Shown here: in pieces, positions 54,262 through 63,091 of the stretch
Position numbering within the stretch: position 1 is the stretch's first letter
Layout: the number at the start of each line of letters is the position of its first letter
Assembly: GCA_963697355.1 (NCBI GenBank)
Contig: CAVONV010000023.1
Coordinates: 1,054,001-1,118,000, forward strand
Direction of reading: 5' to 3'
From: CAVONV01 sp963697355
GTDB lineage: Bacteria; Acidobacteriota; Vicinamibacteria; Marinacidobacterales; DATDRI01
Length of the DNA: 64,000 nt
Position numbers and translations under genes: made by a program
The notes under the pieces: generated by a model
Database searches by the model: none
The model's input: only the letters and a program-made list of their open reading frames with translations
What the model was told of the DNA's origin: nothing

Positions 54262-56055
54262 TCAGTCCAGCTCGAAGCTCACCGTCACCGTCATGAGAAC
54301 GGGAACCGGGGCTCCGTCTAATACCACTGGCTCATAGATCCATTGGCGCACGGCGTCGACCGCGGCCTTGTCGAGCAGTGGGACGCTGCGTATGATCTGG
54401 ATGTCGCTCACCCGTCCGTCGACGCCAACCTTGCATTCAAGGATCACCGGGCCTTGTACGCGTGCTGCTCTCGCTTCCTCGGGGTACTCCGGTGGCACAT
54501 GCTTGATCAGATGCGGCTCTGGTACGGATCCTCCCACCCGCCGCGGAGTTGGTGGCGACGCCTCGGGAGTCGGGCTAGTCGCGCTTTGGGTCGAGATATC
54601 GTGAGGATCATCCAGGAGCGGAGGCCTCGGCGGTGACGGAGGCGGCGGCGGGGGAGGAGCAGGCAGACCTGGTTCGGTCGGGGCGGCTCGACCCGGCTTG
54701 ATAGACGTGATGTAGCGCGACGCCAGCTCCCGAATCTCTGGATTGGGATCCTCGGCTTGGACACGGGTCAAGATTGGTTCGAGTTCCTCGTAAACCGCAA
54801 CCCCAGAGTAATGATAGACGAGGCCCGTGACGGCGGCCGCGCGGAAGTATCGATCCTGGTCCTTCAGGTGCGCGAGTAGGACTTTTCGCGCGACCTCCGG
54901 TTGGTTCTCGAAGCTGCCTAGTGCCACCAAGGCTTCCCACCCCACACGTTGGTTCTTGTCATCAACCGTCTGCAACACGGCGGACAAGCCGGCTTCTCCT
55001 GAGTCGATCTCACTCAAGGCCGTGATGGCGGCAATGCGAATCCGCGGGTTGGGGTCGTCGGCAAGTGCGACTAGGGCCGGGGTCAACGATTCCATTCCCT
55101 CCCCTGTACGCCCGATGGACTGGGCGATAGACAGGCGGACTTGGGGCTCGGGATCCTCCAAGGCCTCGACGAGGCGAGGTAGCGCAGCGTCGCCCATTCC
55201 GGTAAGAGCTGCTCCGGCCCTGTCCCGAAGCTCCTCGTCTTCGCTCTCGAGGGCATTCATCAAGGTGGGAATCACCGTGTCCCCGATCTTGGCGAGGTTC
55301 GACGGGGAGACGCGGCCAGAAGCGAGGAGGACGGGAAAAGCTGGGGCCGCCACTGGGCCAAGCGTGCCAATAGCATCGGATGCGACCGATGCCAGTTCGG
55401 GATCCTCGAGAGCCTTCATGAGAGGCTCGAGAGCGCGAGCGGATCCGGTCTTCCCCAGACCCCACACGGCTGACGAGCGGACGTCCCGCCTTGGGGACTC
55501 CAGCGCGGCTAGAAGGGTTGGGTAGTCAGGGCCATCGATCGCCGCCAATCCCACAGCGGCGTTGTTCCGGACACGGTAGGACTCGGAGTCCAACGCCTTC
55601 CTGAGAATCGGTATCGCCTCCTCGGCCCGGTTCCCGAATGCCTCCAAAGCCGAGGCGCAGAGCGTGTCATGTACGATGTCGGAGTCTTCGGCGACCAGGA
55701 GACTGGCGATCTGTTCGGCGTAGGCTGAGCCCAGCCCGGCAATGGCACGCCCCGCATCTGACACAGCCTGGTCGAGCCTCGGATCCGGAAAGCCGTGCTG
55801 CGCCGCCCGTTCTGTGTGTGGGCTAAGCCAGAAGATCAGGCCGACGAAAACCGTCGGCAGCGGATCAGGATCTCCCGCAGCGATCTCCTTGACGGCAGCG
55901 GCGAGCTCCTCGGCATCGAGCCCCTGGAGCTTGTCGAGGAACGCCTGTGCCCGTTCTTGTTGCGTTTCCATGGTAGGCGATGTTGCCGTCGCGAGGCGAG
56001 GCAAACCAACCAGCAGGGTGGCGAGTAAGATTCCAAAGCTACGCATGGTCCCCAC
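54262..56055 (-). CDS. HEAT-repeat protein with TonB C-terminal domain
   Basis: Intact, 597 residues (ATG at 56055, or at 56046 three codons later, which gives a cleaner signal peptide MRSFGILLATLLVGLPRLAT). HEAT repeats fill about 95-430 (ALESPRRDVRSSAVWGLGKT, ALEDPEPQVRLSIAQSIGRT). A proline run follows (PAPPPPPPPSPPRPP, near 465), then a TonB_C domain in the last 90 residues (IKHVPPEYPEEARAARVQGP, KVGVDGRVSDIQIIRSVP). Unlike classic TonB it has no uncleaved N-terminal anchor that I can see. It may brace or energise an outer-membrane receptor. Confidence 0.9.
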   Translation of the reverse strand: MGTMRSFGILLATLLVGLPRLATATSPTMETQQERAQAFLDKLQGLDAEELAAAVKEIAAGDPDPLPTVFVGLIFWLSPHTERAAQHGFPDPRLDQAVSDAGRAIAGLGSAYAEQIASLLVAEDSDIVHDTLCASALEAFGNRAEEAIPILRKALDSESYRVRNNAAVGLAAIDGPDYPTLLAALESPRRDVRSSAVWGLGKTGSARALEPLMKALEDPELASVASDAIGTLGPVAAPAFPVLLASGRVSPSNLAKIGDTVIPTLMNALESEDEELRDRAGAALTGMGDAALPRLVEALEDPEPQVRLSIAQSIGRTGEGMESLTPALVALADDPNPRIRIAAITALSEIDSGEAGLSAVLQTVDDKNQRVGWEALVALGSFENQPEVARKVLLAHLKDQDRYFRAAAVTGLVYHYSGVAVYEELEPILTRVQAEDPNPEIRELASRYITSIKPGRAAPTEPGLPAPPPPPPPSPPRPPLLDDPHDISTQSATSPTPEASPPTPRRVGGSVPEPHLIKHVPPEYPEEARAARVQGPVILECKVGVDGRVSDIQIIRSVPLLDKAAVDAVRQWIYEPVVLDGAPVPVLMTVTVSFELD

Positions 56056-56296
56056 TCCTTCAGTTAACGTTGAGGTATCACCTGTTTGGGTTTTCTGTCC
56101 GGATTATTCTCCCGAAAGCATCTCTCATTAGATTGTACCAGGAGAACGCCAACACGCGGCAGGCTCGGTTGAAGTCAGCGACCGGGACCCTGACACCAGG
56201 ATGCTCAAAGCCATCTGGCGGCGTACGTGGACTAGGGCCAGCCTTCGTCCGCTCAGCACCATATCGAGCGTGTTAGGGTGGGGACGTTGGTTCCAA
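56056..56296. other. Upstream region of the HEAT-TonB gene
   Basis: About 240 bp, AT-rich near 56090-56140. It should carry the promoter of the HEAT-TonB gene, but I cannot assign one with confidence. Confidence 0.35.
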
Positions 56297-56440
56297 GGTT
56301 ATCTCGCCGAGCGGGACTATGGCAAGGAAGTGATAGAGCGGTATCGCCGTTCTGCAGGCCGCGTCTCCGAGCCTGCAGCCGTTTATATTGTTGGCAACCG
56401 GGCCGACGATGGGCTCGGTCCGGACCGAGCTCGATGGAAG
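56297..56440 (+). pseudogene. HNH endonuclease remnant (3-prime end)
   Basis: Encodes GYLAERDYGKEVIERYRRSA and GRVSEPAAVYIVGNRADD, nearly identical to residues about 340-385 of the intact gene at 21270-22460. Everything upstream, including the HNH motif, is absent. It marks a deleted or partially copied element. Confidence 0.82.
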
Positions 56441-56634
56441 CGTGACCCAACCCAAGAACTCCCGCTGCCTGTCGGTATGGTGCGCAGTCTTCAACACTCT
56501 TCTGAGCAAATCGGGTCTTTGTGAGATTGTGAGGCTGTGATCTTTGGACGGGGTGTCCTTCGTCATTATTAGTTCGTTCCGGACGGATAGCCCGGAGGGT
56601 TGCGCGAGATATCGTGTGTCTACGTTGAGTCGTG

Positions 56635-56699
56635 AATCGGGGAAGCACCCCATCTTCATAGTCGGCAATGAAGTCTTCGAACTCTCTGCAAGTCATCAT
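56635..56699 (-). pseudogene. Possible anti-sigma factor N-terminal remnant
   Basis: MMTCREFEDFIADYEDGVLP resembles the start of zinc-finger (zf-HC2) anti-sigma factors; the HxxxCxxC part that should follow is missing, and the sequence changes character after LPRF. Its ATG overlaps the stop of the HAD remnant. The call rests on 20 residues only. Confidence 0.4.
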
Positions 56700-57000
56700 G
56701 GCCGGTACGTTGCGCCTCCATGTGTCTCACGCTGGTGGGCGAGGAGCCTCTGCCACATCGTGTTGGGAAGCTCCGCGGGGTCCTCCACAACCCAGCGTTG
56801 ATCCAAGAGAGCTTTCTCTCGAAAAGACTGCCGCGTGAACGGGGTGGTCACGGCAATAACCTCCATGCCCGCAGCCTGCGCCGCCTGTACTCCGGTGGGT
56901 GAGTCCTCGATGACCAGACATTCCATGGGCCGTACGCCGAGCTCGGAAGCTACGAGAAGGTTGGAGGTCGGCTCCTACGTCGCGTCCTAGATGAACACGC
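56696..57000 (-). pseudogene. HAD-family hydrolase, C-terminal remnant
   Basis: Two frames: EPTSNLLVASELGVRP (about 56985-56935), then MECLVIEDSPTGVQAAQAAG with MEVIAVTTPF (56926 onwards), which is motif IV and the last strand of phosphoglycolate-phosphatase/beta-phosphoglucomutase-like HADs. The nucleophile Asp motif and cap domain are missing because the flavoprotein gene ends just upstream at 57086. Confidence 0.7.
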
Positions 57001-57085
57001 AGAGCTAGGTTCTTCCCCTGCGCGCGAGGACTCAGCAAGGTCGGACAGGGCACGGGGGCTCATTCAGACTTTTTTCCTTTCTATC

Positions 57086-58650
57086 TCAGCGCGTCCACGA
57101 CAGCCATCTTTCAAAGAGCCGTTTCACTCGAGGCGTTAGACGGGTACGGTTGAAGGCATCGGCGGTTCGTTTGATGCACTCGGCCTGCGTTGGATAAGGA
57201 TGAATGGTGCCGGCGATGGTGCCGAGGCCAACGCCGGCATTCATGGCCAGCGTGAGCTCACTCAACATCTCACCGGCGTGGGAGGCTACGATCGTGGCGC
57301 CCAGGATCTCGTCGGTGCCTTCCTTGACGTGTACTTTGATAAAACCCTCGTCGGATCCGTCGAGGATGGCTCGGTCGACGTCCTCGAGCTCTTGAACGAA
57401 GGTCTGAACGGGAATTCCATTTTCCTTCGCGTCCTTCTCGTACAAACCCACGTGAGCAATCTCGGGATCCGTGTAGGTGCACCAGGGGATGGTCAGGGCG
57501 CTCGCCTTTTTCTTCATGAACGGCAAGCCAAAGAGAGCATTCTGGATCACGATGCGGGCAAGCGCGTCGGCAGTATGGGTGAACTTGTACTTGAAGCAGC
57601 AATCGCCCGCAGCAAAGATCTTCGGATTCGAGGTCTGAAGGTGATCGTTTACGACGACTCCACGACGGGGGTGATACTCGACGCCGGCCTCTTCGAGTCC
57701 AATCCCGTCGACATTGGGTGCCCTTCCCACCGCAACGAGAATCTCGTCGACGGAAATCGATCGACACGCGCCATCGCACTCGAGCTCCACCACTTTTTCG
57801 CCGGCCTGCTTGGAGACTCCGATGATCTTACAGCTTTCGAGATGATGTGAACACCATCCCGCCGTAGGGCCTTTTCCACGCGCTCCGCCGCGTCGGGATC
57901 TTCGCGAGTGAGGATCTGACCCGACGATTCGAGAAGGTGTACTTCGGTCCCGAATCGAGCGAAGGCCTGAGAAAGCTCGCATCCGATGGGGCCTGCACCG
58001 ATGACCAGAAGACGCTTGGGAAGCTCGGTCAAAGAAAACACGGTTTCATTGGTGAGATACCCTGCTTCTTCGATCCCCTCGATGGGAGGAGCTGCAGCGC
58101 GTCCACCGGTGGCGATGACGGCTCTTTTGAAACGGAGCGTTTTCCCGCCGACTTCGATGCGGTCGGGGCCGATGAACTTGCCTTCACCGATGAAGACGTC
58201 GACGCCCGCGTCCCGGAAGCGATGGGCCGAGTCGTTCTTGCTAATGCGGGCCCGGAGCTGCCGCATGCGTTCCATGACGGCGGGGAAATCGACCTCGACC
58301 TCGCCACGAACGCGTACACCATACTCTTCGCCCCTACGGACGTCGGCCGCAACGCGAGCCGCTCGGATGAGCGCTTTCGAAGGTACACACCCGACGTTTA
58401 GGCAATCACCTCCCATCAGGTGTTTCTCGATGAGGGCGACCTTAGCTCCGAGCCCCGCCGCACCGATGGCCGATACCAGACCGGCAGTGCCCGCGCCGAG
58501 AACGACGAGGTTGTAACGTCCGCTCGGTTCCGGGTTCACCCAATCAGGGGGGTGCACGTTGGCGACAGTGGTCTGGTTGAACTCGTCCCAAGGGTCGATT
58601 CTGAAGACGTCGGATGTATTCGTGGTGGTCTGCGTCGTGATTTCCATCAA
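57086..58650 (-). CDS. Pyridine nucleotide-disulfide oxidoreductase, dihydrolipoamide dehydrogenase/MerA-like (one frameshift)
   Basis: FAD motif VVLGAGTAGLVSA (about 49-61), redox-active disulfide GGDCLNVGCVPSKAL (about 80-94), NAD(P) motif VIGAGPIGCELSQ (about 213-225), second FAD motif IFAAGDCCFKYKFTH and C-terminal dimer motif HPYPTQAECIK. The His-Pro in the last motif supplies the base to the partner active site. The frame breaks near 57850 between the NAD domain and the rest (57086-57982). The long N-terminal leader of about 45 residues and the PTQAE ending point to the MerA-like branch seen with TVP38/TMEM64 genes, not to the pyruvate dehydrogenase complex. No mer genes are nearby. Confidence 0.88.
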
Positions 58651-59063
58651 AGACCTCTACTCCAGTCGAATGAAAATTGTTACGGAATGACGGATGCCGG
58701 GCGTGTCCGTTCCCGGCGGAGGCGCCGGTAGTTGTTGTTTTCGGTGCTGGCATCCTCCCTCAACTTACTTAGATACCGCGGAACTGAATTAGTCACAGCT
58801 CGTTGCACCTTCATTTGTTTTCCCGAACTCGAGCGGGAGCACCACTAGCTATGCTCTCACCTGCGGCCTGAACGAGCGGATTGTTGCCATTGGTAGATCA
58901 CCGCCCGCGCTCCGCATTCATCCTGCACTTCACGGTATCTTCATCGTGAGAATCAGAATATCGTCTCTCCCAAGAAGCCAACCCTCGTCCCTCACATATC
59001 GCCGTGTAGCAAGACCTAGAATGACACCGTAGACGAGGTGAGCCAGAATAACCGTCATCGGCA
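58651..59063. other. Intergenic region between divergent genes
   Basis: 413 bp without a convincing gene, dispersed repeat or strong hairpin. It presumably carries the promoter of the flavoprotein gene on the minus strand. Confidence 0.45.
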
Positions 59064-59426
59064 TTGCGGGCATTTCCGAAGGGCGATGAGTTTCTAATCA
59101 TGGGGCATGAGAGCTTGGGGCAAGTCGAAGAGGTTGGCCCGGAAGTCTCCGAATTGGAGTACCCGGGCTCCCCGGTGAGGGGCGCTATCGAGAATCCGTT
59201 GGTCCGGAGAAACCTCATGGGGCTAGCGATGGGCCTCACGGCGGTGGGGGTCATCTACTCTCCGTGGGGGCAGCAGTCTGGGGCCCACATCAGCGCAGCG
59301 GTGACGTTGAACTTTGCGGGCGCGAGCGTCTTAGGTGTCGGCGCCGTCGGGATGACGGTCCACGACATGGACCGCTCGGTGAAGTTCCATACGGTAGTGC
59401 TCGGCTTCGAGAAGATAGCGGAATGA
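59064..59426 (+). CDS. Mosaic ORF made from fragments of three unrelated genes
   Basis: 120 codons in one frame. Residues about 5-35 (GDEFLIMGHESLGQVEEVGP) match the GroES-like part of zinc-dependent glucose/alcohol dehydrogenases. Residues 42-90 (NPLVRRNLMGLAMGLTAVGV, IYSPWGQQSGAHISAAVTLN) match a MIP/aquaporin, with the NPA pore motif altered to SAA. Residues 93-118 (GMTVHDMDRSVKFHTVVLGF) match the first strand-helix of VOC/glyoxalase proteins. None of the three parts could fold or work alone. It lies 10 bp before the glucosidase gene and has a usable frame, but function is doubtful. Confidence 0.6.
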   Translation: MRAFPKGDEFLIMGHESLGQVEEVGPEVSELEYPGSPVRGAIENPLVRRNLMGLAMGLTAVGVIYSPWGQQSGAHISAAVTLNFAGASVLGVGAVGMTVHDMDRSVKFHTVVLGFEKIAE

Positions 59427-59436
59427 GGAACAGGAG

Positions 59437-62105
59437 ATGAACACAACCGAAGAGCACAAACGCCTGAAGTCCTACCACGAGAGAAAGTCCAACTGGAAGA
59501 ATTGGGGCCCCTATCTCAGCGAACGCTCCTGGGGCACCGTCCGAGAGGACTACAGCCCTGATGGCGAAGCATGGGCCTTCTTCCCCCACGACCACGCGCG
59601 TAGCAAGGTCTACCGTTGGAACGAGGACGGTCTGGCCGGTATCAGCGATCGGAAGCAGCATTTGTGCTTTGCTCTCGCTTTGTGGAACGGCAGAGATCCG
59701 ATCTTGAAGGAACGCCTGTTTGGCCTCACGGGCTCAGAGGGGAATCACGGTGAGGATGTCAAAGAGGTCTACTTCTATCTCGACAGCACTCCGACCCACA
59801 GCTACATGAAGATGCTCTACAAGTATCCCCAGGCGGAGTTTCCTTATGAGGATTTGGTGAAGGAGAACGGCAAGCGGGGCTTTGACGAGCTCGAGTACGA
59901 GCTTCTCGACACCGGGGCCTTTACGGAGGACCGTTATTTCGATGTCTTCGTCGAGTACGCCAAGGCGGACGAAAACGACATCCTGATACGCATCTCGATT
60001 GCTAACCGCGGGCCCGACGCGGCCCCCTGCCACATTCTGCCGACGCTCTGGTTTCGTAACACCTGGAGCTGGGGCTACGAAGCAGGTCCGATGGGGGATG
60101 TAGCGGGAAAACCGTTGATGAGGGCGTCGAAGGGGAGCTCCCGTACGAAATCGCTGGAAGCGATCCACCCCGCCGCCGGCACCTACTACCTGGATGCCGA
60201 AGGAGCCACTGAGCTCCTCTTCACCGAGAACGAGAGCAACTCCGAGCGGCTCTCACGGTGCTTCGAGCACAAGCCCGTATGTCAAAGACGGCTTTCACCG
60301 CTACCTCGTCGACGGGGACGGGGCCGCGGTGAATCCGGAAATGCAAGGCACCAAGGCAGCCGCGCTCTATGAAGGCAACATCGCAGCCGGGCAGACCCGA
60401 GTCGCTTCGCCTCCGTCTCTCGACGACAGCCCGCAAGCTGCCCTTCGAGGGTTTCGATGCCGTCTTCGCGCAGCGTATCGCCGAAGCGGATGAGTTCTAC
60501 GAGTCTGTCCAGAAACCGACACTCAGCGATGACGAGAAGCGGGTGCAGCGGCAGGCTTTTGCCGGCATGCTCTGGTCGAAGCAGCTTTTCTACTACGACG
60601 TCGAGCAATGGCTGAACGGTGACCCGGGACAGCCCCCGCCACCGGAGTCTCGCCGGAACGGTCGCAATCACGACTGGCAGCACCTCAACAACTTCGACGT
60701 CATCTCGATGCCGGATAAGTGGGAGTATCCCTGGTACGCGGGCTGGGACTTGGCCTTTCACTGTTTGCCCCTGGCGATGGTGGACTCCGATTTCGCGAAG
60801 CGGCAACTTCTGCTCATGACCCGGGAATGGTACATGCACCCCAACGGACAAATCCCCGCCTACGAATGGTCCTTCGGCGACGTCAATCCCCCGGTTCACG
60901 CTTGGGCCACCTGGAGGGTCTACAAGATCGATGCGAAACAGAAGGGAACGCCCGACCGGGGCTTTCTCGAAGGGGTCTTTCACAAGCTGCTCTTGAACTT
61001 CACGTGGTGGGTCAATCGAAAAGACGTTGACGGCAACAATATCTTTCAAGGTGGTTTTCTCGGCCTCGACAACATCAGCCTTTTTGATCGAAGCGCTGAG
61101 CTACCCACGGGCGGTCACATCGACCAGTCTGATGGTACCGCTTGGATGGGCTTTTACAGCCTGGGAATGATGAAGATCGCCATGGAGCTCGCGAAGGCCA
61201 ATCCCGTTTATCAGGACCTGGCCACAAAGTTCTTCGAGCATTTCCTGGCGATCGCCAATGCGATGACCGACTGCGGCGGAAAAGGGCACAGTCTGTGGGA
61301 CCCCACCGACGGCTTCTTCTACGACGCACTGCACTTGCCGGAAGACAGCATCCGGCAGCTCAAAGTCCGTTCTCTCGTGGGACTCATGCCGCTATTGGCC
61401 GTTGAGACTTTGGAACACGAGACACTGGAGGAGATGCCGGAATTTCACCGACGCATGCGCTGGTTCGTGGAGAACCGGCCTCATTTGAGCGGCAACATGG
61501 CGCGTATCGATGTGCCGGGCGCGGGTCAGAGATACATGACGGCGTTCTTGACCCGAGACCGCCTCGTCAGCGTGCTTCGCTACATGCTCGACGAGAACGA
61601 GTTCCTGTCTCCTTTCGGGATTCGGTCTCTCTCGAAGTTCCATGAAGCCAACCCCTACAGTCTGTCCATAGACGGGCAGACCTTCACCATCGGTTATCAG
61701 CCCGCAGAGTCTCGAAGTGGATTGTTCGGCGGAAACTCGAACTGGAGGGGGCCGATCTGGTTTCCCGTTAACTATCTGCTCATCGAGTCGCTCCAGAAGT
61801 TCCATCATTATTATGGAAATGATCTTCAAGTGGAGTGCCCGAGCGGCTCGGGTAACTTCCTGAGTCTCCAGGGAGTCGCCAAGGAGCTCTCGAGACGCTT
61901 GACCCGTTTGTTCCTTCGCGATGGCTCCGGTAAACGCCCCATATACGGCGGAATGTCGAAGTTCCAAGACGATCCCTACTGGCGGGACCTCATTCTCTTC
62001 AACGAGTATTTCCACGGCGACAACGGAGCCGGCCTCGGCGCCAGCCATCAAACCGGTTGGACCGGACTCGTGGCAAAGCTCCTCCAACAATCGGGTGGCG
62101 CCTGA
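59437..62105 (+). CDS. GH63-like glucosidase (two frameshifts)
   Basis: About 890 residues in three frames: 59437 to about 60260 (SYHERKSNWKNWGPYLSERS, SYMKMLYKYPQAEFPYEDLV), about 60260-60400 (SPYVKDGFHRYLVDGDGAAV), and about 60400-62105. The last part is the (alpha/alpha)6 catalytic barrel: HLNNFDVISMPDKWEYPWYA, WDLAFHCLPLAMVDSDFAKR, GGHIDQSDGTAWMGFYSLGM and GNSNWRGPIWFPVNYLLIES. It resembles bacterial GH63/MGH1-type enzymes acting on alpha-glucosides or mannosylglycerate. There is no signal peptide, so it is cytoplasmic. GAGG/AGGAG precedes the ATG. The length agrees with the family once the frames are joined. Confidence 0.85.
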
Positions 62106-62156
62106 AGCGAGGCGCCAAAGCTTCCACCGCCGTCTCGAGAAGCTCGTCTGTTCGCA

Positions 62157-62240
62157 TGAGATGTTGATTCAAGGAACAAGGTGTTGATTTGAAGCCATGA
62201 GGTGTCGGTTTAGGGAACAAGCTGCAGATTGCCATGCACG
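62157..62240 (+). repeat. Dispersed repeat, copy R7
   Basis: Three 20-21 bp units (TGTTGATTCAAGGAACAAGG, TGTTGATTTGAAGCCATGAG, TGTCGGTTTAGGGAACAAGC), then CTGCAGATTGCCATGCACGC. Matches R1 at 20899-20990. The middle units have drifted most, and the outer two keep GGAACAAG. Confidence 0.72.
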
Positions 62241-62261
62241 CTCGGTGTCCAGAGAAGGCAA

Positions 62262-62296
62262 ATACCTTTATCAGGTATACCTCGTTATGGTATAAT
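62262..62296 (+). promoter_or_regulatory. HigBA promoter with periodic operator
   Basis: -10 TATAAT (62291-62296), 17-bp spacer and a weak -35 TTATCA (62268-62273). Overlapping it are three evenly spaced half-sites: ATACC (62262-62266), 7 bp, GGTATACC (62274-62281), 7 bp, GGTATA (62289-62294). The central GGTATACC is shared by two overlapping inverted repeats. It fits binding of HigA dimers that block RNA polymerase. Confidence 0.7.
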
Positions 62297-62301
62297 GGCC
62301 T

Positions 62302-62592
62302 GTGGCCATCCAGGGCTTCGCTGAACTATCGGTTGAACGGTTCTTCAGGGAGGACCGACTCAGCAAACGTGTCGGGTGGTCCGGTGTCAAGAAAATTGCT
62401 GCGAGGAAGCTCGACGTGCTTGACTATGCCGAAGCGTTGAGTGACCTTGCGTCCCCGCCAGGAAACCGGCTCCAGGCTCTAAAGGGGGGGCTCAAGGGTT
62501 TTCATAGCATCAGGATCAATGATCAGTGGCGGGTAGTATTCCGCTGGACGGAAGCGGGTCCGGTGGACGTTGATATTCGAGATTATCACTGA
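62302..62592 (+). CDS. higB: HigB-type RelE/ParE-family toxin
   Basis: 96 residues from a GTG 5 bp after the -10 hexamer, so the transcript is probably nearly leaderless. HigB signature: ARKLDVLDYAEALSDLASPP, GNRLQALKGGLKGFHSIRIN, DQWRVVFRWTEAGPVDVDIR, DYH. Known relatives are ribosome-dependent mRNA interferases; the basic and aromatic residues (R, W, Y, H) in the last third fit this. The toxin gene comes first, the usual order for higBA. The antitoxin starts 11 bp downstream. Confidence 0.9.
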   Translation: MAIQGFAELSVERFFREDRLSKRVGWSGVKKIAARKLDVLDYAEALSDLASPPGNRLQALKGGLKGFHSIRINDQWRVVFRWTEAGPVDVDIRDYH

Positions 62593-62603
62593 GAGAACGG
62601 TTT

Positions 62604-62903
62604 ATGAATCGAAAGAGAAGGCTACGCAAACCAACGAGCCCCGGAGAAATCCTCAAGGAGGAGTTCTTGGTGCCGCTTGGCATGACACAGAAACAACTCG
62701 CAGATCACCTCGGGTGCGACGTCAAGGTCGTCAATAGGATTGTGAACGGTCGTACTTCGGTGACGGCGGAGATGGCTCTGAAACTCGGTGCCACATTCAG
62801 AACTACGCCGGGGTTTTGGTTGAATGCTCAGAAGGCGATGGATCTTTATATAGCTGCCAATCGGCTAAAATTGCTTCCCAAACCACTCCTCAGAGCGAGT
62901 TGA
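62604..62903 (+). CDS. higA: HigA-type antitoxin (XRE family)
   Basis: 99 residues. An HTH of the Xre type lies at about 25-80 (MTQKQLADHLGCDVKVVNRI, VNGRTSVTAEMALKLGATFR, TTPGFWLNAQKAMDL). It neutralises HigB and very likely binds the GGTATACC operator upstream. The first 15 residues are basic (NRKRRLRKP). Intact. Confidence 0.92.
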   Translation: MNRKRRLRKPTSPGEILKEEFLVPLGMTQKQLADHLGCDVKVVNRIVNGRTSVTAEMALKLGATFRTTPGFWLNAQKAMDLYIAANRLKLLPKPLLRAS

Positions 62904-63091
62904 TACGGACTGGGTCGCGTCGTACTCTCCTAATCGCCTCGAGCGTCTGCACGGAGCTCGGAGCGGACAATACAGCATTCGGGTCAACAATCAGTAGAAG
63001 CCGTTGAGTTGCACGGCGTAGCCTGCCGCCTGTCGTTATCTGTTACGTCGGTACGCGTTTCCTCGCGGCTGTTTCCGGCGCCGGGGGTGAA
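62904..63091. other. Intergenic region between convergent higA and PPK2 genes
   Basis: 188 bp with no gene. No clear bidirectional terminator was recognised. Confidence 0.4.

Noticed and set aside
57086..58650. Mercuric reductase
   Set aside because: There is no N-terminal heavy-metal domain, no C-terminal vicinal Cys pair (the protein ends FERWLSWTR) and no mer operon genes nearby. A general dihydrolipoamide dehydrogenase/MerA-like flavoprotein is as far as the evidence goes.
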